Part shown: positions 11,073 through 20,788 of the stretch, one piece after another
Layout of the letters: every line of letters starts with the position of its first letter
Numbering within the stretch: the stretch's first letter is position 1
Notes under the pieces: generated by a model
What the model was told of the DNA's origin: nothing
Databases searched by the model: none
Seen by the model: only the letters and a program-made list of their open reading frames with translations
Made by a program: the position numbers and the translations under genes
Assembly (NCBI GenBank): GCA_041398965.1
Contig: JAWKTT010000018.1
Location: 43,850 to 107,849 of the forward strand
Length of the DNA stretch: 64,000 bases
Origin: JAWKTT01 sp041398965
GTDB lineage: Bacteria > Planctomycetota > Planctomycetia > Planctomycetales > Planctomycetaceae
Reading direction: 5' to 3'

Positions 11073-11711
11073 TCATTCCTGCATGGCTGCTTCCAAGTCA
11101 GCGAGAAACTCGGAGAGATGTTCTTGTACCGAGTCGGTCAGCTTGCTGATGCGGACCTGAACCCACGCCCCGAGAATTGTGAGGGGGATGGCGATCGTCA
11201 GTCCGATGGCGGTCGTGTACAATGCGACCCCGATCTTGTCGGCCAGGTCGGCAGGGTTTACGCCCCCTTGTGATGAAGCACTTGCAATTGTCGCGAAGGA
11301 CAAAATCATCCCGATGACCGTCCCCAGGAGCCCGAGCATCGGGGCAGTCTTCACCACGGTCCCGATCCAAGAGTGCCGGTATTGTAAGTCCGACAAAACC
11401 TCTCTCTCGAACTTTTCCGCCAGCATCTGCCGGAGCTTTGTTGGGCCGATCTGTCGATTCGCTAACGCGACGATGATCAACTGTGGAACGGCTTTGCTCC
11501 AATAGGGGGGGGTGTCGCATAATTCCGCGGCCCCATCGAAGTCCCGTTCGGTGAGTGAGTCCCGTATCTCGTCGAGAAACTCATCAGCGACCCGGCTGTT
11601 CGAGAACTTCTTCTGCCCGATCTTTCGAATCAGCAACACGGCACAGAACAAGGCGTACACCGTCGCGAGTCCCATCGCAACGTAAATCAGTTTATCGGCG
11701 ATTTCCAACAT
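11073..11711 (-). CDS. MotA/TolQ/ExbB-type proton channel protein
   Basis: A 212-residue inner-membrane protein with three predicted helices: LIYVAMGLATVYALFCAVLL near the N-terminus, then IGTVVKTAPMLGLLGTVIGM and IGVALYTTAIGLTIAIPLTI, which carry the characteristic TolQ/ExbB proton-channel sequence. It is expected to form the channel with the two ExbD-type partners that follow, energising an envelope process. The gene order TonB-like, ExbB, ExbD, ExbD, FHA/PQQ suggests a planctomycete Tol- or Ton-like machine rather than a flagellar motor. Confidence 0.92.
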   Translation of the reverse strand: MLEIADKLIYVAMGLATVYALFCAVLLIRKIGQKKFSNSRVADEFLDEIRDSLTERDFDGAAELCDTPPYWSKAVPQLIIVALANRQIGPTKLRQMLAEKFEREVLSDLQYRHSWIGTVVKTAPMLGLLGTVIGMILSFATIASASSQGGVNPADLADKIGVALYTTAIGLTIAIPLTILGAWVQVRISKLTDSVQEHLSEFLADLEAAMQE

Positions 11712-11879
11712 GGGTCGAAGCTCTGGTCAAACGAGTCGGAGTGTGATGGGTTTAAGCAATGGAGTGCGTGTGGAAGTGAATGTCGATTGGGGTTATCGAT
11801 GTCGTCGTGCTGATTCAGTCGTCCGTTCTGGTCCCGCGAGTAACCCCATAAGCGGCATTACACACGGAGGGGACCGCTC

Positions 11880-12809
11880 TCAACGGAGATACGTTTGGTT
11901 CGTCACCTTAAACACATATCCGCTCCCCTGAGTGTCGACCGAAAAGTAAGTGCGGCGAATCTCTTCTGGCTTCTTGTTCGCGTAGTTCAACTCGATCGTT
12001 AACAGTTTCTGCAATGTCAGGTTGGGATAGAAGTGAAAAATCTGTCCCCCGGAAGTGTTGACTCCAGCCTTCTTGAACAACTCCCGGTCGACATTCTCTC
12101 TCGCTCCGCCGCCCCACTTGAAGTACCAGCGATCATCCTTCCATTCGTTTGCTTGTCGAATGACCGGCGAGCCGGAAATCTTCGAGATGTATGTCATCTT
12201 ACTGGTGGCAGGGTAGTAGATGCCGAGTTCGATCTCGAAAAAGTCGAGCTGTTTGGCATACTCCGTAATCGACGTCTCGTTGAAGCGAATGAACCAACGT
12301 TGTCCGATGCCGATCCCTTTTCCTGGCCCACCACCCGACCCCAAAGGGCGACCTCCGGTCCCGACTGCACTCCCTGCCACCCCTGCCTCGGAATCGGAAG
12401 CGAGCACTTCCTGCACCTGTTTCGTCGCCCGTTCTGATAGTTCTACAACGGTCTCGAGGGTCTCTGTCACCTGCTGATCTTCCACGACTTCATCAACGGG
12501 CGTGGCATTGGGGTCAACCTCGTCGGGAGAGTCAACCTGCGGCGAGTCCTCGGGGTTGCCGTCCTCGAAGCCCCCGCCAGTGTCAATCATATCGAGCGCA
12601 ATCAACGGCGGATCGGCAGGGCGACGATTTGAGAGATACTGCAAATACGAATAGATCGCTGCCAGCACGATTCCCATCATGAGGGCGATCATCACTGCAC
12701 TCACACGGTCGTATCGGGTGACACGCAGCACCGGGACATGCACGTTCTTGGGGAGCGTGGCATTCTCACGACGAAGTGGAGGTTTGTGTGTTGAAGGCAT
12801 GGCCTGCAT
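11880..12809 (-). CDS. TonB-like anchored periplasmic protein of the ExbBD cluster (tentative)
   Basis: A 309-residue protein with one N-terminal membrane helix (VSAVMIALMMGIVLAAIYSY), an acidic Pro/Glu-rich stalk, a Gly-rich patch and a C-terminal globular domain (FIRFNETSITEYAKQLDFFE, then PNLTLQKLLTIELNYANKKP). This single-anchor plus stalk plus C-terminal domain layout is TonB/TolA-like, and it lies directly upstream of exbB, but I see no classical TonB C-terminal motif. The start may be three codons later (MPSTHK). The role as the protein driven by the ExbB/ExbD stator is inference from architecture and position. Confidence 0.6.
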   Translation of the reverse strand: MQAMPSTHKPPLRRENATLPKNVHVPVLRVTRYDRVSAVMIALMMGIVLAAIYSYLQYLSNRRPADPPLIALDMIDTGGGFEDGNPEDSPQVDSPDEVDPNATPVDEVVEDQQVTETLETVVELSERATKQVQEVLASDSEAGVAGSAVGTGGRPLGSGGGPGKGIGIGQRWFIRFNETSITEYAKQLDFFEIELGIYYPATSKMTYISKISGSPVIRQANEWKDDRWYFKWGGGARENVDRELFKKAGVNTSGGQIFHFYPNLTLQKLLTIELNYANKKPEEIRRTYFSVDTQGSGYVFKVTNQTYLR

Positions 12810-13110
12810 TCAGCGAAAGGGACCCGAACGGGAAGATGAATGCCACGAAACTTTGGGGGCTGACGGTTACACTTTGTGCCATCGTTCTCGCCAACTCCCA
12901 ACCTTCGCCATGCTAGGAGGCGTTCACGGAACTGTCAACGAGCCAACGCTCCACAACCGGGGAAAACGACCACTTTCACAATCAACGTTTTCCACAATCA
13001 TGGAACTCGCGAACCTGCACTGGCCAGTTCGAGATTCCGTTTCTATAAGGCAGTCACGACAGGCCACAGGATGGCTGGACGACAGGCACTGCGGAACCTC
13101 ACACTTCAGG

Positions 13111-14454
13111 ATGATGCGGATGAACACCCCCTCACACTCCCTCCCCCCTGCTGGCCTCTCCCCCGCTGAGTGGTTTGATCGTTGTCATCATGTCGACGAA
13201 CTACGCCAACTTATCAGCTTTCTGGAAGCTCAAGGCACATTCGTCTTTCCTCAACTTCCCTCCGGGCTCTTCTCCGCTGCGGCCAGTGTCGCAGAAGAGT
13301 TCGGAGCGACCGGCTATCAGAACGTCTGGGTCCGCGACAACGTTCATGTCGCAAACGCCCATCTCATTCTTGGCGATCGCCCCGCAGCCGCTGCGGTCGC
13401 CAACGCGATCATGACCTTCTACGTCAAACATCAGTCTCGGCTCGTCGACTTACTCGAAGGACGACTCGACCCTTCAGTCCCGATGCATCGTCCCCACATT
13501 CGTTTTGATGGAACCTCTTGCACCGAACTGACAGAAGACTGGGCACACGCTCAAAACGATGCTCTGGGCGCCTTCCTCTGGCTCTACGCAAGGCTCGCCG
13601 TTACGCACGACGTCAGTCTCAACGATGCCGCACGAGTGGTACTCGCCGATCTCGTTCACTTTCTGGCCCTCATCGAATACTGGCAGGACGAAGATGCGGG
13701 GCATTGGGAAGAGGTTCGCAAGATCGCCGCTTCAAGTATTGGTGTCGCTTTGGCGGGTCTTTTGGCGGTGCGTCAGTTTGTTACTCGACCCGACGAATTA
13801 CCGCGATTTGCCGCCCTCGAACGGCCAATCGACATCGCACAACTCGATCACCTCATCGACAAAGGGCGCGGCGCACTCGACGCCATTCTGCCTCACGAGT
13901 GCCGTCAGTCGAACCCTGCACAAAAACGCGATGCCGACGCAGCCCTCCTGTTTCTCATCTTCCCCTACAACGTGGTCTCACCCGAGCAGGAGTCTCAGAT
14001 TCTCGACCGGGTGAAGTCGCAACTCCTCGGAGAGCGCGGCATCCGACGCTACAACGGCGACTCATACTGGTGTGCCGACTACAAGACACTGCTCCCCGCA
14101 GACGAGCGGACGGCCGACTTCAGCGACGACATGGGTCGCCGCGATGCCTTGCTCAAACCGGGAGATGAAGCTCAATGGTGTCTCTTCGACCCGATCATCT
14201 CGATCGCCGCAGGAACACGCTATCTTGCAAGTGGTGACGTAGCCGATCTCGAAGAACAGCGTGCTTTCCTCCGTCGCAGTCTGTCTCAATTGACCGATGG
14301 CTCTCCCCCATTCCCCCCTTATCGATGCCCCGAGAGCTACTATCTGGAACGAGGAAAACGGGTTCCCAACGACCTGACCCCACTCCTCTGGTCCCAAGCC
14401 AACCTCCGGCTCGCCCTCCATGCGATGGAGCAAAGCTTATCACGCAACACTTAG
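13111..14454 (+). CDS. GH15 / phosphorylase-kinase-like glycosidase family protein
   Basis: The open frame extends upstream to 12679 but there it overlaps the divergent TonB-like gene, so I take a start in the cluster of Met codons at 13111, 13114 or 13120. The 445-residue product contains FGATGYQNVWVRDNVHVANA, LTEDWAHAQNDALGAFLWLY, YWQDEDAGHWEEV and YNGDSYWCADYKTL, an alpha/alpha-toroid pattern seen in GH15 glucoamylase-like and phosphorylase kinase alpha-like proteins. Acidic residues such as those in YWQDEDAGHWEE are candidate catalytic groups. No signal peptide is visible, so a cytoplasmic role on a storage or signalling glycan is likely; the substrate is unknown. Confidence 0.72.
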   Translation: MMRMNTPSHSLPPAGLSPAEWFDRCHHVDELRQLISFLEAQGTFVFPQLPSGLFSAAASVAEEFGATGYQNVWVRDNVHVANAHLILGDRPAAAAVANAIMTFYVKHQSRLVDLLEGRLDPSVPMHRPHIRFDGTSCTELTEDWAHAQNDALGAFLWLYARLAVTHDVSLNDAARVVLADLVHFLALIEYWQDEDAGHWEEVRKIAASSIGVALAGLLAVRQFVTRPDELPRFAALERPIDIAQLDHLIDKGRGALDAILPHECRQSNPAQKRDADAALLFLIFPYNVVSPEQESQILDRVKSQLLGERGIRRYNGDSYWCADYKTLLPADERTADFSDDMGRRDALLKPGDEAQWCLFDPIISIAAGTRYLASGDVADLEEQRAFLRRSLSQLTDGSPPFPPYRCPESYYLERGKRVPNDLTPLLWSQANLRLALHAMEQSLSRNT

Positions 14455-14562
14455 AAGAGTCGTCAATGGGGCGAGCGATTTGCACGGGCTTTGATCCCTC
14501 CCGCAAAGCCCCCGGAATAGTTGCCGGGAAAGTTCCGTCAATCCCTGCTCCGACACCCTGCG

Positions 14563-14808
14563 TCAGCTTCTTGGCAGTGCAACCGAATAGAGCAGCGTGA
14601 TGCCGCCGATGCCGACCATCGTATAGCCAACCCAGTCTGGGGGATCGATGAAGCGGCGACCATCCTTCGTAGGTTGTGAGACCGCCTGTACCAGATGGCT
14701 CCCTTGCGCCCCTTCGCCGACCCGGACCACAACACCATCGATCGCAAACAACGACATCCCACTGAGGATGACAAATGTGCCGATGGAAAAGAAAAAGGTT
14801 CGAAGCAT
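14563..14808 (-). CDS. Small two-helix membrane protein
   Basis: An 81-residue product with two hydrophobic segments, FFFSIGTFVILSGMSLFAID and WVGYTMVGIGGITLLYSVAL, joined by a polar loop. No family is recognised. It starts 7 bp after the stop of the small reading frame upstream, suggesting coupling if both are real, and lies downstream of the RluA gene on the same strand. The clean helix-loop-helix pattern supports coding. Confidence 0.5.
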   Translation of the reverse strand: MLRTFFFSIGTFVILSGMSLFAIDGVVVRVGEGAQGSHLVQAVSQPTKDGRRFIDPPDWVGYTMVGIGGITLLYSVALPRS

Positions 14809-14814
14809 CTCGGT

Positions 14815-15051
14815 TTACTCGCCAAGGAGTAGCATCGCCCCCGTCCCTGAGATGTCACCCACAACCTCCTGTCGGTCCTCCACGTTGATCGACATGTCGA
14901 AGCAGCAAATCGAGTTCCAGTCAGGAAGCCTGCGCCGTTTCTCGATGTCCCCGTCAAGTTCAACGATTATGACGATTGCGCGAAGCAGCTTTCGATACTT
15001 GCGTACGACAGACATCCATGTCCGCCCAAGAGACCTCGGAGCGACAACCAC
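14815..15051 (-). CDS. Small hypothetical protein (weak)
   Basis: A 78-residue frame beginning MVVAPRSLGRTWMSVVRKYR. It is spaced 7 bp from the next small gene and 19 bp from the RluA gene, all on the same strand, which fits an operon. The composition is not decisive and I recognise no domain, so this call rests mainly on spacing. Confidence 0.35.
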   Translation of the reverse strand: MVVAPRSLGRTWMSVVRKYRKLLRAIVIIVELDGDIEKRRRLPDWNSICCFDMSINVEDRQEVVGDISGTGAMLLLGE

Positions 15052-15069
15052 AAATGCCCAGCGTAGAAA

Positions 15070-15792
15070 CTAGATTGAGAACGAGAAGTCGTTCCAGCTT
15101 GGCGGCGCGGGAGCGGTGATGGTCAGTTCGTCGTAGCGGACCGGGTGCAAGATCGTCAGGCTCCAGGCGTGCAGGGCGATGGAGCGATCGCGAGGTTCCC
15201 CCGTTTGTGGCCCGAACTGCGTCGTCGCTCCGTACTGCAGGTCTCCCACAATCGGACAGCCCCGACTGGCGAATTGTATCCGAATCTGATGCATTCGACC
15301 GGTCTCCAACTCCACCTCGACCAGCGCTCTCCCTCGCGACGTGGCTAACGTCCGATAGTGTAAGCGAGCATGTTTTCCCTGTGGATGCCCCTCACGGACA
15401 AGTTCAACCCGCGGTTCTCCTTCAATCCGAAATATCCAGTCTTCCAACGTCCCCACAGGTTCAGCCGGAGGGCGTTCCAAAACCGCTCGATAGACCTTCT
15501 TCACCTGTCGATTGGCAAACTGCTCCGACAGTCGGGCAGCACACTTCGAGTTTCGCGAAAAGACCACCACACCCGACACTGGCCGATCGAGTCGATGCGG
15601 CACTCCCAGATAGACATTTCCCGGCTTATTGTACTTCTTTGCGATGTACCCCTTCACCATGTCGATCAGACCAGTGACTCCAATCGGGGCCCCCTGCGTA
15701 ATGACTCCTGATGGCTTGTTGACAGCAATGACAGGACCATCCTCACAGAGCACGTCCAAAGGAGTTGCAGCATTTTCCGAACTTTCCGACAT
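15070..15792 (-). CDS. RluA-family RNA pseudouridine synthase
   Basis: The start is taken at ATG 15792 (MSESSENAATPLDVL); the frame upstream to 15960 encodes Cys-rich sequence unlike the family. The protein has the RluA core: DGPVIAVNKPSGVITQG, then the catalytic-Asp motif LGVPHRLDRPVSGVVVFSRN, then GRMHQIRIQFASRGCPIVGD. The product is about 240 residues with no S4 domain, so it resembles the short RluA/TruC/RluC-type enzymes that modify rRNA or tRNA. The target nucleotide cannot be read from the sequence. Confidence 0.9.
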   Translation of the reverse strand: MSESSENAATPLDVLCEDGPVIAVNKPSGVITQGAPIGVTGLIDMVKGYIAKKYNKPGNVYLGVPHRLDRPVSGVVVFSRNSKCAARLSEQFANRQVKKVYRAVLERPPAEPVGTLEDWIFRIEGEPRVELVREGHPQGKHARLHYRTLATSRGRALVEVELETGRMHQIRIQFASRGCPIVGDLQYGATTQFGPQTGEPRDRSIALHAWSLTILHPVRYDELTITAPAPPSWNDFSFSI

Positions 15793-15956
15793 AACACTTT
15801 TCGCAAGAGGTAAACACAAATCATAGCCACCAAGACTCAAACTCAACGTCCATCCGCAACCTAAACAGCACCACCCAACTGTTTCCAGGACATTGCCGCT
15901 GAGAGGGAATGCAAACTGCGAAGAATCGCAGACTCTGGGGGATCGCTGGCCGGAAA

Positions 15957-18900
15957 TCAATGGCCGCTCGAATCTCCCATGAACCGGAATCCACCGCTCC
16001 CCAGGATGTCCCTCAGGGCCTGTTTGAGTTCGGGACGGGCGGATACTTGAAACGGCGTCGAGAGGATTGCCCGGAGACGATTACTGTTTACGACCGGAAT
16101 GGCATCCAAACTCGTCATTTCGTCGTCGTCCGACTCATCGTCATCAAGACCCGACAGCCCATCGTGGTCCAACCGCGATCGACCAACTGTCAACTCGCCC
16201 TGACCGTACTTTAGATGATCGCCCCCGTGATGACTCCCGTTACCGTTGCCATTGCCGTTACCATGTCCATTCCCCTGAGGTTCTGCGGTGACGAGTCCGC
16301 TGGTTCGAGAGGTGAGTGACGCCCCATCGCCGTTCTTGGTACCGACCATTCTGCTCGTGGCGACAGGGAGGTCCATCCAAGTCTCGACCACAATGGCGAC
16401 GGGTGTCTTCCCTGGGAAACGAGACAAGACATCCCTTACGCGCTTCATCTCATCTTCAGTATTCATCCCTCGCACAAACTTAATAAATATCTGCTTCGTG
16501 AATTCCTTTTCGGCCTCTTCGAGCGTCATCACCTTATTGCAAATGATATTTGGCTCACGCCCTCGCGCGTCTATTCGCCCCTTAACAATTAATATTGCGT
16601 CCGAGTCGATCTTCTCTCCTTGAGTCGCAAAGTCGTCCGGCCACATAATACATCGCACAACCCCCTTAGGATCTTCTAAGTCGAAGTTAATGTACTTGCT
16701 ATTTCCATTTCGCGATGGATTTTTCGTCGCAGCCCGTTTAATGGCCGAGACCATCCCGCCGATGAGCACTTCCTGTCCATCATTGAGCGTCCGCAAGTCG
16801 GCGATCGTGTGCTGCGCAAAAGACTCCAGCTCGGCGGCAAACTCTGTCAAAGGATGCGACGTTAAGTAAAAGCCAAAGACCTCTTTCTCGGCTTGCAGCT
16901 TCTGCGAGTGCGTCCAGTCATCAGCCGGCGGGATCGAGATGTCGTCATCGGCTTCGGTCCCCGCAGCACTCTCGCCGCCGAACAGAGACAACTGCCCCCG
17001 CGACTTATCACGGTGAGCAGAGGCTGCCGATTGTACGGCTCGCTCCATGACCAGCATGAGTTGTGCTCGGTTCGCACCAAAACTGTCGAGTGCCCCGGCT
17101 TTAATCAGGATTTCGAGCACTCCCTTGGTCAATTGTTTCGGGTCAACGCGTTCGCAGAGATCAAAGATATGTTTGAATCGACCGTTGGCTTCCCGCTCGT
17201 CAACGATGGCCTGCACGGCCCCCTCTCCGACCCCCTTGATGGCTCCCATTCCGAAGGCGACGCTCCCTTGACCGGCGGTCCCCCCCGTCCGGGTTGCTTC
17301 GACAACTTCTTCTTTTGCCCCCTTCTTCTTCCGCGGGGAACCTTTCGCTGTCGCGGGAGCATTCCCTGCCGCAAGTGCTGCGTCCCCGTCTCGGCTGGTG
17401 ACGACTCGGAAGAGCACATCACTCATATTAACATCGGGAGGCAAAATCCCGATTCCCATTCGCCGGCAATCATCCGTATGCTCACTCATGCGGTCACTCG
17501 ACTCCATCCCGCAGGAGAGAAGAGCCGCCATAAATTCGGCCGGGTAGTGAGCCTTAAGGTAGGCCGTCTGGTAGGCGATCGCTCCATAGGCTGTGCTATG
17601 TGACTTATTAAAACCGTATCCGGCGAATTTCTCAATCAGATTGAAGATGTCAGCCGCCTGGTCTCTGGACATGCCCTGCGAGACGGCCCCATCCAGGAAC
17701 TGCTCTTTATACTTAGCAATGTCGTCGAATTTCTTCTTGGAAATGGCCTTAATGCATTTATAACTGGAGGCGAGTTCGATCCCTCCGAGACGGTTAAGGA
17801 TGCGCATGACCTGTTCTTGGTATACCATGACCCCATAAGTCTCTTCGAGAACTTCGTCGATAATGGGGTGAACTTTCTCAGGCTCTTTGCGACCGTTCTT
17901 CACGTCGACGTACTGCATCACCATCCCCCCCTCCAGCGGGCCGGGACGGTAGAGAGCTGAAGTGGCGATGATGTCTTCGAATTTGTCGGGGCGCATTTTC
18001 GTCAGGAGATCCCGCATCCCGCCCGATTCCAGCTGGAAGATTCCCTTTGTTTCGCCCCGTTGCAGCAGGGCAAACGTTTCTTTGTCATCAAGCGGAAAGT
18101 CGATGGGCCGCATGGTGAAGTCGGGGTGCGTCTTCTGAACATTCTGCACCGCCTTGTCGAGAATCGACAGGTTGCGGAGACCGAGGAAGTCCATTTTCAA
18201 CAGACCGGCCTTTTCAACATCGGTCCATTGCGTGAGGATGTCATCCTTACCGGTAATTTTCTGCAAAGGGACATACTCATCCAGCGGACAGTCGGCGATC
18301 ACGACGCCGGCGGCATGGGTCCCTGCCGACTTGGCGAGTCCCTCCATCGCCATTGCGAAGTTGATCAACTCTTTGACTTGCGGGTCCGACTCGAACGCTT
18401 CCCGAAGATCGGGAGACTCTTTGAGGGCGTCTTTGAGCTTGATGTTCAGCGTGTCGGGAACCATCTTGGCGATCTCATCTGCTCGCTTCAACGGGATCGA
18501 CAAGGCCCGGGCGACGTCGCGGATGGCCGCTTTGGCTTTGAGAGTGCCGAACGTGCCAATCTGGGCGACACACTCGACGCCATACTTCTGCTTGACGTAT
18601 TGAATCACCATTTCGCGGCGATCACGGCAAAAATCGATGTCGATATCCGGCGCCTCGGATCGGCTGGGATCGAGAAATCGTTCGAACAGCAAGTCGTACT
18701 TGATCGGACAGACATCAGACAGGCCGAGCAGATAGGCGACAATTGCTCCGCAAGCCGAACCACGGGCGGTACAGGGGATGCCGTTCTCTCTGGCGAATCG
18801 GGCGAAGTCCCACACAATCAGGAAGTAGCTCGAATAACCCATTCGCTCGATGACGCCAAGTTCAAACTCGAGTCGATCCCTGTACACGGCATCTGGGTTG

Positions 18901-19844
18901 TCTCCATAACGCCACCTCAATCCCTCTTCGCAAACGTCTCGCAGGTGCTGCACGTCGGTCTTTCCTGGGGGGGGAGTGAAGACCGGAAAGTGACGCTTGG
19001 TCAGATCAAGTTGTATGTCGCAGCGATTCGCAATTTCTTGAGATCGAGCGACCGCTTCAGCCTGCTGCGGAAAGGCATTGTACATCTGCTCCGGCGAACG
19101 AATGAAAAGCTGGTCGGTTTGAATCTTCATTCGATTTTCGTCACTGCGGAACGACTTTGTGTTCACGCAGAGCAAGACGTCGTGCATGTCGGCATCGTCG
19201 GCACAGAGATAGTGTGCATCATTGGTCGCAACGAGCGGGAATCCCATCCGGTTGGCGATGTCGATCGTCGCTTCAGCACAGGACTGCTGGATTTCGACCC
19301 CAGCATCCTGAATTTCCAGGTAGAAGCGGTCGCCGAAGACTTCGGAATACCATTGAATCAGCTTTTCCGACTTCTCCCTCTCCTCCGCCAACAAGAGTCG
19401 CGAAAGTTCGCTGGAGGCACACCCGGAGAGGAGAATCAGCCCTTCGCTATGGGCCTTGAGAATCTCCTTGTCGATGCGGGGTTTGTAATAGAATCCCTCC
19501 AGAAACGCCTTCGAGGAAAGTTTGACCAGGTTCTTAAACCCAGTCGCGTTCATCGCCAGCAGAGTGAGATGAAAAGCCGCTTCCTTCAGCCGTGAAGCGG
19601 TGCGATCGGTGCGATGTCCGGGAGCGATGTACGCTTCGTAACCGACGATCGGGTTGACGTCATTCGATCGACAGACCTGATAGAACTCGAGTGCTCCATA
19701 GAGGTTTCCATGATCGGTGATGGCACAGGAATTCATCCCGAGCTTCTTGACTTGCGAGATGAGCGCGGGAATCTTGTTCGCACCATCCAGCAGGGAATAG
19801 TGCGTATGACAGTGCAAATGTGCAAATGGCCGAGCGTCGCTCAT
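15957..19844 (-). CDS. dnaE: DNA polymerase III subunit alpha
   Basis: The 1295-residue replicative polymerase. It opens with a PHP domain (FAHLHCHTHYSLLDGANK). The palm aspartates lie in SEAPDIDIDFCRDRR (near residue 400) and LKMDFLGLRNLSIL (near 550); the fingers include LESGGMRDLLTKMRPDKF, and GAIKGVGEGAVQAIV marks the helix-hairpin-helix region. A C-terminal OB fold (VLIGGMVSAIKRAATK) follows. Two features are unusual: a Lys/Ala/Thr-rich insertion near residue 820 (KGSPRKKKGAKEE) and a Gly/Asn/His low-complexity linker near residues 1190-1210. Length exceeds the usual 1160-1180 because of these. It is the last gene before the mobile-element region. Confidence 0.97.
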   Translation of the reverse strand: MSDARPFAHLHCHTHYSLLDGANKIPALISQVKKLGMNSCAITDHGNLYGALEFYQVCRSNDVNPIVGYEAYIAPGHRTDRTASRLKEAAFHLTLLAMNATGFKNLVKLSSKAFLEGFYYKPRIDKEILKAHSEGLILLSGCASSELSRLLLAEEREKSEKLIQWYSEVFGDRFYLEIQDAGVEIQQSCAEATIDIANRMGFPLVATNDAHYLCADDADMHDVLLCVNTKSFRSDENRMKIQTDQLFIRSPEQMYNAFPQQAEAVARSQEIANRCDIQLDLTKRHFPVFTPPPGKTDVQHLRDVCEEGLRWRYGDNPDAVYRDRLEFELGVIERMGYSSYFLIVWDFARFARENGIPCTARGSACGAIVAYLLGLSDVCPIKYDLLFERFLDPSRSEAPDIDIDFCRDRREMVIQYVKQKYGVECVAQIGTFGTLKAKAAIRDVARALSIPLKRADEIAKMVPDTLNIKLKDALKESPDLREAFESDPQVKELINFAMAMEGLAKSAGTHAAGVVIADCPLDEYVPLQKITGKDDILTQWTDVEKAGLLKMDFLGLRNLSILDKAVQNVQKTHPDFTMRPIDFPLDDKETFALLQRGETKGIFQLESGGMRDLLTKMRPDKFEDIIATSALYRPGPLEGGMVMQYVDVKNGRKEPEKVHPIIDEVLEETYGVMVYQEQVMRILNRLGGIELASSYKCIKAISKKKFDDIAKYKEQFLDGAVSQGMSRDQAADIFNLIEKFAGYGFNKSHSTAYGAIAYQTAYLKAHYPAEFMAALLSCGMESSDRMSEHTDDCRRMGIGILPPDVNMSDVLFRVVTSRDGDAALAAGNAPATAKGSPRKKKGAKEEVVEATRTGGTAGQGSVAFGMGAIKGVGEGAVQAIVDEREANGRFKHIFDLCERVDPKQLTKGVLEILIKAGALDSFGANRAQLMLVMERAVQSAASAHRDKSRGQLSLFGGESAAGTEADDDISIPPADDWTHSQKLQAEKEVFGFYLTSHPLTEFAAELESFAQHTIADLRTLNDGQEVLIGGMVSAIKRAATKNPSRNGNSKYINFDLEDPKGVVRCIMWPDDFATQGEKIDSDAILIVKGRIDARGREPNIICNKVMTLEEAEKEFTKQIFIKFVRGMNTEDEMKRVRDVLSRFPGKTPVAIVVETWMDLPVATSRMVGTKNGDGASLTSRTSGLVTAEPQGNGHGNGNGNGNGSHHGGDHLKYGQGELTVGRSRLDHDGLSGLDDDESDDDEMTSLDAIPVVNSNRLRAILSTPFQVSARPELKQALRDILGSGGFRFMGDSSGH

Positions 19845-20399
19845 GGCTCTCCGTAGCGGTCAGAGTCGTGCGAAATCGGAGCCCGAAACCAGTCGAGCAT
19901 CGCCGAAGCGGTCTCCCGGGAGACCGACCAAAGAGCATTCTACCCGCCCACCCGTCCCTCGTCACCCCACTGGGAATGATGGCTAGCAGCCTGTCCGGAA
20001 AGGGTGTCTTTGCTGAGAGAGGGTTTGTGCAGACGGCGTGTGGGTTTGTTGGGGGCGGCGGCTTGGGGGGGCTTGCGTGGATTTGCGGTGATGCGATGTG
20101 TGGAAACTTCACCCAGAGTGCTTCCCCTTCGCACTTCGTGGCCAGCAGGCCACATCTAAATAGTCTTTGTGGGTCAGACGCCGTACATGACTTCCTGGAC
20201 ATGGGTGTCTCGTCGCTCTGATGTTGCAAAGACATGGGCGCTGCCGGTCGTTCGACTCATCGCTTTCAACACTCTGAGTTCAACAAGCAATCGGGCGTCC
20301 TGAATCGAAACACGCACATTCCCCCTGCATGAAAGCTCGATAGCCATCAACAATTCCTAGAGTAAATCCTGGCCTGCTTCGGTTTTATCGGACAGGTGT
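19845..20399. other. Non-coding stretch between dnaE and an IS3 element
   Basis: I find no convincing gene here. It contains the upstream region of dnaE and a short palindrome, GTGGCC-AGCA-GGCCAC at 20138-20153, in a context (gcttccccttcgcacttcg before it) that looks like a dispersed repeat rather than a terminator. A G-rich run lies at 20049-20080. The right end adjoins the IS3 terminal repeat. Confidence 0.5.
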
Positions 20400-20435
20400 T
20401 GTGCTTATTTTGGATGGTCTACCAGGAGCCGTCCG

Positions 20436-20741
20436 ATGTCAAAGAGCAGATCAGGGAGTCGTGCACGCAAGGTTGAGTTTGGACTTCAAGATGGTCGGCA
20501 GAAGCATCGTCGATTTACGTAGGAGTTCAAGGAGGAGGCGGTGCGGATGCTGCTGGATGGTCATACGGCAGCATTAGTGGCGGAGCGTTTGGGGCTGGCG
20601 GGGTCGCAGTTGTTGTATCGATGGAAGAAGGATGTGATTGGCCAGGCGGGAGCGACGGCTTCGACACTGGAGACACGCGTCCGGGAGTTGGAACGTGACT
20701 CGAAACGAGTCGAGCGTGAGAGGGACATCTTGCGATCTTGA
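20436..20741 (+). pseudogene. IS3-family transposase OrfA, broken by an in-frame TAG
   Basis: Translation from ATG 20436 gives MSKSRSGSRARKVEFGLQDG and then RRFT, where a TAG at 20520-20522 interrupts; the frame continues EFKEEAVRMLLDGHTAALVA, the helix-turn-helix of an IS3 OrfA, then a leucine-zipper-like ETRVRELERDSKRVERERD. The normal end, ILKKALAIFGRDE, is displaced: about 28 bp lie between the ATCTTG codons and AAGCGTTAGCC, introducing an early stop. The nonsense codon and the insertion make the product inactive unless suppressed. Confidence 0.8.
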
Positions 20742-20771
20742 AGGCTCGCTAACGCTCGACAAGCGTTAGCC
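20742..20771 (+). repeat. Inserted hairpin at the orfA/orfB junction
   Basis: GCTAACGCT at 20751-20759 pairs with AGCGTTAGC at 20765-20773 around a five-base loop (CGACA). The left arm belongs to extra sequence not expected in an IS3 orfA; the right arm includes the native AAGCGTTAGCC codons of the orfA end. It may be a REP-like insertion or a local duplication in inverted orientation. Coordinates of the arms are counted by eye and could be off by one or two bases. Confidence 0.45.
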
Positions 20772-20788
20772 ATTTTCGGCCGAGACGA

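Noticed and set aside
12836..12916. A 26-codon frame with a hydrophobic start (MNATKLWGLTVTLCAIVLAN)
   Set aside because: It resembles a signal peptide but stops at once, with no following gene in frame; treated as chance.
12679..13110. N-terminal extension of the GH15-like protein
   Set aside because: It overlaps the divergent TonB-like gene and is not protein-like; the Met cluster at 13111-13120 gives a better start.
18060..19595. A 511-codon rightward open frame
   Set aside because: It lies wholly antisense to dnaE, and the translation has no recognisable domain; it is a codon-usage shadow of the polymerase gene.
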